Of a stretch of DNA of 19,932 nucleotides, positions 8,356 through 13,903 are shown piece by piece. Origin of the DNA: SBAX01 sp043806315 (GTDB lineage Bacteria; Planctomycetota; Phycisphaerae; UBA1845); assembly GCA_043806315.1 (NCBI GenBank), contig JAZDHF010000149.1:1-19932 (forward strand), written 5' to 3'. A program made the translations under genes and the position numbers. Every line of letters starts with the position of its first letter. The first letter of the stretch is position 1. The notes below the pieces were generated by a model, which was given only the letters and a program-made list of their open reading frames with translations, was not told where the DNA came from and made no database searches.

Positions 8356-8936
8356 GATTCCGTCACTCCCAGTTCCGCCGGGACGGTCATTAGCAGCAGC
8401 TTATCGATGACCTTCCGGCGTAACTCTTCCGTCGGCACCGCGAGATTCAAAAGAGTGCAAAGGCAAAGCCCGTCCGTCGCCAGGCGCACAATCGTCGCCG
8501 TGGCCGGATCGATCCCATCCGCTTCGAGCCGAGCCTGCCACGCCGCGAACCGCTCTCGGAACGGATCGAGGTAGTGCGGGTCAGTGCCTGCGGCGGCCAG
8601 AAGCGCCGTATGAATCGGTTCTTCCTGAGGATCAGGCGGTTCGGCACGCGTGGTCAGGTAAGCGCGGGTGGACGCCCCAGCGATATGTGGATCGCCCGCG
8701 ACAGCGCGATCTTGTTCTGAATCACACCGTCTCGCCAGTCGCTGAACGACGGCGATGATCAGCGCGGACTTAGATGGGAAATGGTAAAGCAACCCACCCT
8801 TACTGACGCCGGCGTCACGGGCTATGGCCTCAAGAGTGAGATTAGCCACTCCGTCGCGCCCGACGACCTTCTCGGCGGAGTCCAGCAGCCGTTCGCGGAC
8901 CGAGGGCACTGTGTCACTCTGCGGAAACGGTCGCAT
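8352..8936 (-). CDS. TetR/AcrR-family transcriptional repressor of the RND operon
   Basis: This is a 194-residue protein with a typical N-terminal TetR DNA-binding domain. Helix 1 includes SVRERLLDSAEKVVGRDGVA, and the helix-turn-helix is LTLEAIARDAGVSKGGLLYH followed by FPSKSALI (about 33-60). The C-terminal half (TALLAAAGTDPHYLDPFRER and onwards) is the divergent ligand-binding and dimer domain. I chose the ATG at 8934-8936. The frame stays open upstream to 9221, but those codons read through the promoter and the antisense of an insertion-sequence remnant. The gene starts the pump operon and overlaps the adaptor gene by four bases. A perfect inverted repeat inside its own promoter suggests autorepression relieved by a pump substrate. 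Confidence 0.88.
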   Translation of the reverse strand: MRPFPQSDTVPSVRERLLDSAEKVVGRDGVANLTLEAIARDAGVSKGGLLYHFPSKSALIIAVVQRLARRCDSEQDRAVAGDPHIAGASTRAYLTTRAEPPDPQEEPIHTALLAAAGTDPHYLDPFRERFAAWQARLEADGIDPATATIVRLATDGLCLCTLLNLAVPTEELRRKVIDKLLLMTVPAELGVTES

Positions 8937-8942
8937 CACCGC

Positions 8943-8971
8943 ATTGTACCGTCTGGACGGTACAGCTACAA
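8943..8971 (-). promoter_or_regulatory. Promoter of the tetR-adaptor-RND operon (probably leaderless)
   Basis: On the minus strand the -35 is TTGTAG (8971-8966) and the -10 is TACAAT (8948-8943), separated by 17 bases. The -10 matches consensus at five of six positions and the -35 at only three. The expected transcription start, 6-8 bases after the -10, falls on or next to the ATG at 8936. This would give a leaderless mRNA, in keeping with the lack of a Shine-Dalgarno sequence there. Confidence 0.6.
8945..8964. promoter_or_regulatory. TetR-type operator, perfect inverted repeat 9-2-9
   Basis: TGTACCGTC, a two-base spacer TG, then GACGGTACA form a perfect dyad. It fills the spacer between -35 and -10 and covers most of the -10 of the repressor's own promoter. 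Position, symmetry and the adjacent tetR gene make it the likely binding site for that repressor. Confidence 0.8.
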
Positions 8972-9022
8972 GGGGGGGCCAAGACGAGGGGTCTGGCCGG
9001 GTGTAGTCCAACATTATGGCGG

Positions 9023-9450
9023 TTAGGCGGCTTTGGACTCCCAGAACCGGTTCCACTGGTCGCTGTAGAGTAAGCTGCACAAGGCGACGACGGCGTTGGC
9101 GTTCGGAACGAGCCAACGGGCACCGCCGTGTTTGAAGCGGCGTCCGATCACCGTCTTGCACACTCCCTCCACCAGGCCGCTGCCAATGGGCAGCCCACGC
9201 TTGAGCCGATCCCGATACCACAGCCCCTCCAGGTTCCCCGTCAGGTATCCGCGCAAGGAAGTGAACGCCCGCCGATGGTCCTCGCTCGTGGCGCCCTCCT
9301 CCTCGTGCTCGATCCGCTTGACGACTTCCACGGGGTTACGCTGCGTGAGCGTCTCCAGATGGGAATCCGCCCACTGCCGGGCGGCCGGGGTGTGCTCCCC
9401 GTGAAGAACCCGAGCACAGGCGTGCAAGTGCTCGCTGACGTGGAAGATGA
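9023..9450 (-). pseudogene. Truncated ISKra4-like transposase, C-terminal part
   Basis: On the minus strand the frame ending at 9023 carries IFHVSEHLHACARVLHGEH, then HRRAFTSLRGYLTGNLEG, then LPIGSGLVEGVCKTVIGRRF and KHGGARWLV. The HVSEHLH segment and the GSG-x-VEG-x-CK-x-x-x-G-x-R segment are hallmarks I associate with the DDE region of ISKra4-type transposases. Resemblance ends near 9450, where the opposite strand becomes the coding strand of a different, interrupted gene. The N-terminal half of the transposase and the left end of the element are therefore missing. The right end of the element must lie between the stop codon and about 8972, just upstream of the tetR promoter. It is not able to move on its own. 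Confidence 0.7.
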
Positions 9451-9452
9451 CG

Positions 9453-9745
9453 CCCACGACGGCACCAACGGCGGCCTGCGCGCGGTCATCGATATGCTCA
9501 ACGATGCCCTGAAGGCGGAATCCGTCGAGCACTACATCCGCGACGTGTTCGATCGTTGCGTGGCCCCCAATTCCTGGCCGGACAAGGTGGCGCTGATGCG
9601 CGACTTCCTCGCCCGCCATGGCGCCAACCTCTCGCCGGCCATTCAGCCCGATGAGGCGGAACGGTATGCCCAGAATTACGAAGAGCTCGTCCGGGCCTTC
9701 ACCGAAGCGGTGCGGCGTACATCGGCGATCTTCCGGCGGCTGTAA
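9453..9745 (+). pseudogene. Unrecognised gene A, 5'-truncated C-terminal fragment
   Basis: From about 9453 the plus strand reads GTNGGLRAVIDMLNDALKAE, then VEHYIRDVFDRCVAP, DKVALMRDFLARHG and PDEAERYAQNYEELVRAFTE, ending TSAIFRRL and a TAA at 9743-9745. The composition (charged amphipathic helices, no membrane segment) looks like a real soluble protein, but I do not recognise the family. The frame is open farther left only because it crosses the insertion-sequence remnant in antisense, so the true start is lost. Fourteen bases separate its stop from the next gene, with which it shares a GGLRAV-centred segment, so the two probably formed an operon of related proteins. Confidence 0.5.
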
Positions 9746-9759
9746 CAGGGGGACGACTC

Positions 9760-10180
9760 ATGGCCAGCAGGTTCGATCGGCTTCTGGAAGCCATCCATCC
9801 GGTGCGGACGTTCGAGGAAGTCCAACGCTGCGCCGACCAGGCGATCAACAGCCTACCAATGAACGTGGTGCGAATTGCAAACTTCACGGAGTTCCAAGAA
9901 TTCGTTGAGAAGGTGCATCGCCACGTCGAGTCCTCCATCTTGCGCCTCATCGGGGGCATGCCGCAACGCGACCTCGCCTTCTCCTGGGGGCAATGCGTCC
10001 CCATGCTGAATGAGGCCTTCGACTGCTCCGAGGGGTGGAAACCCGCCTTCGAGATGGCCCGAACCGGCAACGAGGGCGGCCTCCGCGCCGTGGTCTACAA
10101 GATCGCGGAAGCGATCTCTCGGCGCTACGCCAAGGAATGGGTTGCCGGCCTGGTCTGGAACTACTGGAACAGTCTCTCCG
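9760..10180 (+). pseudogene. Unrecognised gene B, 3'-truncated
   Basis: The ATG at 9760 follows a good AGGGGGA ribosome-binding site and opens MASRFDRLLEAIHPVRTFEE. The protein continues as an all-helical soluble sequence with NVVRIANFTEFQEFVEKVHR and FSWGQCVPMLNEAFDCSEGW, then GNEGGLRAVVYKIAEAISRR and AGLVWNYWNSLSV. The GGLRAV region aligns with the start of gene A. From about 10180 the frame runs into the antisense of a parB-like gene and stops at 10233 with meaningless residues, so the native C-terminus is gone. About 140 native residues remain. Family and function are unknown. It has no signal peptide or membrane helix. It could still yield a shortened protein of about 157 residues. Confidence 0.55.
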
Positions 10181-10391
10181 TAACCAACGGCTCCAGAACG
10201 CCTTGCTCCCGAATGCTCGCGGCCAGCGCTTGAATCTCCGCGTCCTGCGGATTCACGGGTCGGTATAGCTTTGCATTTTTCGCCGAAGGATAGATGTTAT
10301 CAACGCGGACCTTGCGCACATCAATAGCGCCCCGGGTCTTTACGTTGGGGCGGCGTCGTGACTGTTTTGCACGCGGGCGGCGTTTACTCAT
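10161..10391 (-). pseudogene. ParB-like nuclease/partition domain protein, N-terminal fragment
   Basis: The ATG at 10389-10391 opens a basic leader (SKRRPRAKQSRRRP), then VRVDNIYPSAKNAKLYRPVN and a DAEIQALAASIREQGVLEPL segment. This is the conserved beginning of ParB/Srx-type domains, where I-x-P-S/N-x-x-N leads to I-x-x-L-x-x-S-I-x-x-x-G-x-x-x-P-[LI]. The next expected element, the G-[HY]-R-R box, is absent. After LVTE the frame passes the junction near 10180 and stops at 10161. It overlaps the upstream gene's stop by 8 bases, so it was part of the element's minus-strand operon. The intact protein would have been a DNA-binding accessory or partition-type factor of the mobile element. Confidence 0.65.
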
Positions 10392-11076
10392 TCTCTTGGT
10401 TTTTCAAAAAAACATATCGCGTCGCGCGTCGCGTCGTGCCCGGCGTCGCCACCGCGAGAACGTTGTCGTGGACAAGCAAGTTGAGCCAGCGGCACGCCCG
10501 CATCCGATCTATGTCGAGTAGTTCGGCGACCGATCGGCAGGACAAGAAAAATGGCGCGTCGCCCACCGCGTGCTGTAGCTCCCGGCATAGCGCCGCCAGG
10601 ACGTTCAGACGGGCTTCGTCATAGTTTTCGAGGGGCGCGGCTTGTGCTCGGCTCAAGGCCCCGGCGAGCGGCCCCGTGCCCTTGGCGTACCGAACACGCG
10701 GCCAGCAATACACGAATTGCGACCACGTATCGGCCCAGCTTTCCCCCGATGCGTTGCCGGAAGTGATGAACCATTCGTGGACTGGCCGCTGGAGGTCATC
10801 GGGATTCACCGCGTCAGGATTCTTTGCCTTAAGAGAACGGGCCAGGTCGAAAACCCGATCCCCGGAACGGGCCGGATGGACTTGGGTTTTACTCAAACTG
10901 ACCGATTTCGCCGCGGAGGGAGGTTTCAGAACCGTATAACCTATGCCGGCAGCGGTTTTCCAATCCCATGCCCCTGGGGACCGGATCGTTGGACCCGATT
11001 GTTGGCTGGAAACCAAGACGGCGCAAGTCATTGTCACAAAACGAGTTACATCATTATTTCCTGAAAAATCGGTCAC
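10384..11076 (-). CDS. Element-encoded protein with C-terminal winged-helix-like domain, possibly replication-related
   Basis: This encodes up to 230 residues from a GTG at 11074-11076. ATG 11029-11031 and later starts are possible, and the first 60 residues are low in conserved-looking features. The middle part (RVFDLARSLKAKNPDAVNPD, then VHEWFITSGN and WADTWSQFVYCWPRVRYAKG) and the C-terminus (FFLSCRSVAELLDIDRMRAC, RWLNLLVHDNVLAVATPG, ATRYVFL) look like a domain followed by a winged helix. I have seen this arrangement at the ends of primase/replication-type proteins of planctomycete mobile elements, but that link is from memory and weak. Its stop overlaps the ParB fragment start. The 5' end lies in an AT-rich patch unlike the rest of the window. 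Confidence 0.6.
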   Translation of the reverse strand: MTDFSGNNDVTRFVTMTCAVLVSSQQSGPTIRSPGAWDWKTAAGIGYTVLKPPSAAKSVSLSKTQVHPARSGDRVFDLARSLKAKNPDAVNPDDLQRPVHEWFITSGNASGESWADTWSQFVYCWPRVRYAKGTGPLAGALSRAQAAPLENYDEARLNVLAALCRELQHAVGDAPFFLSCRSVAELLDIDRMRACRWLNLLVHDNVLAVATPGTTRRATRYVFLKNQENE

Positions 11077-11121
11077 TTTGAGGTTTTAGAAGTTGCTACG
11101 ATCATGCTGTTCTCGGAATTA

Positions 11122-11169
11122 CCCGCCGCTGGCACGTTCCCCCCGGACTGCCGACGGCGGGTTTTTTTT
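11122..11169 (+). terminator. Intrinsic terminator, plus-strand orientation
   Basis: CCCGCCG (11122-11128) pairs with CGGCGGG (11155-11161), directly followed by eight T residues (11162-11169). The loop is 26 bases with some internal pairing. It is oriented against every annotated gene nearby, all of which are on the minus strand. It would stop plus-strand transcripts running into the DUF1580-like gene. Confidence 0.6.
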
Positions 11170-11174
11170 GATCG

Positions 11175-11522
11175 TCAGATTCCCGCCGCCGCCAGTTCCT
11201 TCCGGGCGCGTTCGATCGCCTTGGCGCGTTGTGCGGGCGTCCGGCCTTTAGTGACAGGCGCGCGGCACTTCGCAGCCTCACGTTCGATCGGCGAGGCGTC
11301 GGCGGCGCGGTCGGCCTCAGCCAGCGCCACGAAAAACTCGTCCAACGCTTCGCGGGGAATGCCGATCCGCCGTCCCACGCGGACATAGCGCAGTGTCACC
11401 GTCATGGCACCACGCTTGATACCCGACTTTGCCCACCGGAAGATGCTCGCAACGTGCGGACGTTTGCCATCCAGGGCCGGTACGGCCTTGGCCGCCTCAG
11501 TCAAGCTCAGTATGTCGGACAC
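11175..11522 (-). CDS. DUF1580-like small helix-turn-helix protein of a mobile element
   Basis: This is a 115-residue protein starting at GTG 11520-11522 with GGGAG about 8 bases upstream. The N-terminus (SDILSLTEAAKAVPALDGKR, then PHVASIFRWAKSGIKRG) and the segment LRYVRVGRRIGIPREALDEF form a compact MerR/excisionase-like winged helix. This matches what I know of DUF1580 proteins, which are abundant in planctomycetes: L-x-E-A-A near the start, a [PH]-x-x-[ST]-[IV]-x-R-W helix, and VGxR with an [ST/P]-x-E-A-[LI]-x-x-F end. The C-terminal third is lysine/arginine/alanine-rich (RTPAQRAKAIERARKELAAAG). It probably binds DNA, perhaps as recombination directionality factor or regulator of the element. 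The frame is open upstream to 11759 but those codons lack family resemblance. Confidence 0.72.
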   Translation of the reverse strand: MSDILSLTEAAKAVPALDGKRPHVASIFRWAKSGIKRGAMTVTLRYVRVGRRIGIPREALDEFFVALAEADRAADASPIEREAAKCRAPVTKGRTPAQRAKAIERARKELAAAGI

Positions 11523-11637
11523 TCTTGTTACTCCCGCACACTCCGGCGTGTTTCTGCATGTCCGTGAGTGTGCGGTTGCGATTCTCGTAGAGGTGTCCCG
11601 CTTGGGTGCGGACTGGGACAAGGCGGGACAGTGTGAT

Positions 11638-12330
11638 TTAGGGGATGATCCGGTCACCGGGGAAGGTGATAGGAAGCACTTTTGCTGCCATTGATTCCAA
11701 TTGCGGGCGCAGCCTACTCCATCGCCAAAGGTCCGCCTTCCCTTGTCCACCTTGAACATCGGGCGGGCACCCCTTCGCTATGCGGCGTCGCACGGTTTTC
11801 GCGCAGGTGCCGGTGTAGGGCGTGACTTGGGACAAACGGACGAGCATATCGGGGGGTTCAATCTCCGTTGGCGGTTGCGAAGTCGCGTCCTTTTCGAGAA
11901 TGTCCGCGATCGTTCCACAGCCGGTATGACTGAATCGGTAGCGGTTCCATCCGTGTTTCGCAATCATGTAACGGCCCACGGGGTCGAAAATCATCTTTTC
12001 GTCAGGTGCTTTGCGGATGCCTAACTTCTCTGCCCAATAGCACATCCGTTCGCGGGGCGCGTCGAGCACGGAGCCGATCATAGACCATGTTTCGCACTCA
12101 GTATGAAAGCGATCGTAAACGGCGGACGGGTAGTGTTTCCTCACGTAGTCGTCTATGCCCGTCCGGTCGCCAGCACGTTCCACCGCCGTAACGAGTAGGT
12201 CTGCCGACGGGTGCTCGTCGAATCCCCATTGCTTCAAGAGACCATCCAGGACCGCCTTCTCTGCGGAGTTGTAAATGGCAAGGAAGTCAAAGTCGTTAGT
12301 GTGGAGTTGCTGCTTCTTTTTGCTTGTCAT
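11638..12330 (-). CDS. Hypothetical protein of the integrative element
   Basis: This 230-residue protein starts MTSKKKQQLHTNDFDFLAIY at an ATG (12328-12330) behind an AAAGG. It has helical, charged stretches (YNSAEKAVLDGLLKQWGFDE, YVRKHYPSAVYDRFHTECET) with no signal peptide or membrane helix. The last third (TPYTGTCAKTVRRRIAKGCP, ADLWRWSRLRPQLESMA) resembles a short helix-turn-helix in which a residue stretch like TVRRRIA acts as recognition helix, so DNA binding is plausible. I do not recognise the family. It lies between the recombinase and the DUF1580-like gene on the same strand. A hairpin covers its ribosome-binding site. Confidence 0.6.
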   Translation of the reverse strand: MTSKKKQQLHTNDFDFLAIYNSAEKAVLDGLLKQWGFDEHPSADLLVTAVERAGDRTGIDDYVRKHYPSAVYDRFHTECETWSMIGSVLDAPRERMCYWAEKLGIRKAPDEKMIFDPVGRYMIAKHGWNRYRFSHTGCGTIADILEKDATSQPPTEIEPPDMLVRLSQVTPYTGTCAKTVRRRIAKGCPPDVQGGQGKADLWRWSRLRPQLESMAAKVLPITFPGDRIIP

Positions 12331-12381
12331 CTTCTACCTTTCAAGCCGGGCGGCTCGGACACGGTACGTCGGAAGGTAGAA
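12331..12381 (-). promoter_or_regulatory. Hairpin sequestering the ribosome-binding site of the 11638-12330 gene
   Basis: TTCTACCTT (12332-12340) and AAGGTAGAA (12373-12381) are perfect complements flanking about 32 bases. In the minus-strand mRNA the 3' arm carries the AAGG ribosome-binding site and ends one base before the ATG. Folding would therefore hide the site. Confidence 0.45.
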
Positions 12382-12442
12382 ACCGCCGCACCGCGCCCGG
12401 GCCTTCACGCGGGGATCAGTCCGCGCGCCCGATGACCGTAGT

Positions 12443-13623
12443 TTACCCGATCTTCAACGCCACCGCCGCCGCCTTGCTCGCGTCACGCTCCGCGTAAATC
12501 TGCGTCACGTCGCATCGGACGTGCCCCAGCATGGTCGAGGTCACGTCCAGCCCGAATTGCTTGCGGAGATTCGTCGCCGCCGAATGTCGCAGTTGATAAG
12601 GGAACCACCGGGGAACGCCCGCCCGTTCGCAGGCGTACTGGACCGCCTGTCGATAGCTTTCCGGCGTGTAGCGTTCGCCGAGTGTTCGGCGGGGGTGTCG
12701 TTTGACGTTGCTTCCCGGCACGTTGCCGCAGGACAGCGGCGTCACCCGCGCGGCGTGCCGATCCTCGCGTTGCTCGGCCACGGCCTCAGCGGGCGAGAAC
12801 AGGAACGCTTCCACGCCCCGCCCCGCGAGAAACGGACGCACTACCTCTTGAGCCTTCGGTCCGAGGTAGATCGCCCGCCCGTGACCACGGTAGGCGGTCT
12901 TGTGCGTCGTCGGGGCGTAGGTCCACACCTTGCCGGTCGTGTCGATGTCGATGGGTCGCATGATGACCAACTCGCCCGGCCTCGCGGCGGTTAGTAGTTG
13001 CAGGTCGATCAGGGCCGCGACTTGGCGGGACAGGTAGGGTCGGATCGCGTCAACGTGCTCTTGGCGGACGGGCTTCACCGGCTCGGACTCAGCGGCGTCG
13101 GTCTTACCACGTTTGAGACCGGGGACGGCCCGCAGCGATTCGTAGACGGCCACGGGGACAAGCTCCTCAGCGACGCCCCACTTGAAGATGAACCGTATCC
13201 CCTTCGTGAGCCGGTTGACGTATCCGCGACACCGGGGTCGCTTGCCCGCAACGATCAAACGCTCGCGGACGGTCTTCAGTTTCAGGGGTCCGAACGCAGC
13301 CACCGGCGTGTCGCCGTACAACTCGACGATCGGGGTCCATGCCGACTTGAAGTGCCCCAGGTCGCGCTTGTCGAGGGCGTCGGCCTCGCAATGGCGGCGG
13401 AAGGCGTTGACCAGTTCGATGACCGTCAACTCGGCCTGTGGGACCGAGCGGCGTCCGCCGTTGGCCCCGGACTCGGCGACGGCCCTCGCGTACCGTTGCT
13501 TGGCTTCGGGCAGGTCGGCACGGCCCAGGTACACGCGCGGCGCCCGTCGAGGTTGACGTAGCCTTGTCCGGTGGCCTTGTGGACTCGAAACGGTGGGACG
13601 ACGTTGGGTTTAGCTATCTTCAC
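12443..13623 (-). pseudogene. Tyrosine recombinase (integrase) with a frameshift near residue 27
   Basis: The main frame (13534-12443, 363 codons) has a core-binding domain (ELVNAFRRHCEADALDKRDL) and a catalytic domain. Catalytic residues visible are R in LLTAARPGELVIMRP, K around THKTAYRGHG, the box II H-x-L-R-H-type sequence as YQLRHSAATN, a later H/W position in TMLGHV, and the nucleophile Y in QIYAERD. Upstream, in a different frame, a GTG at 13621-13623 with GGAGG 8 bases before it opens VKIAKPNVVPPFRVHKATGQ and GYVNLDGRR. That sequence runs naturally into RVYLGRADLPEAKQRY if two bases are skipped in the CGCCGCGCG run near 13540. The gene thus looks frameshifted, unless the run is misread. 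It lies next to the tRNA, as expected for a tRNA-targeting integrase. Confidence 0.75.
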
Positions 13624-13643
13624 GGCACAGCCTCCAAAGTAGA

Positions 13644-13659
13644 CGGGTAGGACTACCCG
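13644..13659. promoter_or_regulatory. Perfect 7-2-7 palindrome upstream of the integrase start
   Basis: CGGGTAG, spacer GA, then CTACCCG form a perfect dyad 21 bases before the integrase GTG at 13623. This is the size and place of an operator or a recombinase/excisionase arm site. Confidence 0.45.
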
Positions 13660-13699
13660 CGTTTCACCTTGGTAATGGCCGCGCCGCGTCACCGCGGGT

Positions 13700-13719
13700 A
13701 TTGCAGAAAACGCTGCAAT
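13700..13719. repeat. Inverted repeat between integrase gene and tRNA 3' end
   Basis: ATTGCAG (13700-13706) and CTGCAAT (13713-13719) flank AAAACG, 20 bases from the tRNA 3' end. No T-run follows on the minus strand, so it is not a classical terminator. It may be a site used by the recombinase or a processing signal of the tRNA transcript. Confidence 0.4.
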
Positions 13720-13738
13720 TCAGCCTGTTTTACGCCAC

Positions 13739-13811
13739 TAGCGGGGGCTGGACTCGAACCAGCGACCTCCGGGTTATGAGCCCGACGAGGTGCCAACTGT
13801 TCTGCCCCGCA
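13739..13811 (-). tRNA. Initiator tRNA-Met (CAT anticodon) with D-arm mismatches
   Basis: The minus strand folds as a 73-base tRNA with a CAT anticodon. Initiator marks are three consecutive G-C pairs in the anticodon stem (CGGGCTCATAACCCG), an unpaired 1-72 position (T opposite T), and an A11-T24 pair. The T arm is intact (GGTTCGAGTCC), the discriminator is A, and CCA is not encoded. Odd points: position 8 is C where U is nearly invariant, and the D stem has two mismatches (A12/C23 and C13/C22). A strong promoter lies upstream. It may be a variant but working gene, or one that has begun to decay next to the integrated element. Confidence 0.85.
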
Positions 13812-13822
13812 ATCATGCGGGC

Positions 13823-13851
13823 ACGGTAGTCCACACGTCGTCCGGTGTCAA
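13823..13851 (-). promoter_or_regulatory. Promoter of the initiator tRNA gene
   Basis: On the minus strand a perfect TTGACA -35 (13851-13846) is followed after 17 bases by TACCGT (13828-13823). Transcription would start a few bases before the tRNA 5' end at 13811. The -10 is a three-of-six match, so the call rests mainly on the -35 and the spacing. Confidence 0.6.
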
Positions 13852-13903
13852 GGGAAACGTCGAAAGGACCGGTCTGGCGCGTGCATCCGCCAAACCGAGG
13901 CGA

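Larger units (their letters stand above)
10180..13738 (-). mobile_element. Remnant of an integrative element at an initiator tRNA gene
   Basis: Five minus-strand genes with mobile-element character lie between the tRNA 3' end (13739) and a sharp junction near 10180: recombinase, hypothetical protein, DUF1580-like protein, winged-helix protein and ParB fragment. The recombinase is tRNA-proximal, as in elements that integrate into tRNA 3' ends. At the junction both the ParB gene and the facing gene B are cut. No second copy of the tRNA 3' end was found by eye anywhere in the window, so the distal end and its attachment site appear deleted. Confidence 0.6.

Noticed and set aside
8937..9221. A 94-codon upstream extension of the tetR frame
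   Set aside because: It crosses the promoter/operator and the antisense of an insertion-sequence remnant. The residues lack TetR resemblance, and the ATG at 8936 gives a normal-length repressor.
9128..9452. Plus-strand frame continuous with gene A, read as a 205-residue protein
   Set aside because: The first 108 codons are antisense to conserved transposase sequence, so the fusion is an artefact of the insertion junction.
9000..11100. A second copy of the tRNA 3' end as distal attachment site of the element
   Set aside because: A visual search for the T-arm and acceptor sequence on both strands found no second copy in this window.
11129..11145. TGGCACG resembling a sigma-54 -24 element
   Set aside because: Four bases later there is CCCCC where TTGC is required, and the site is inside a terminator loop.
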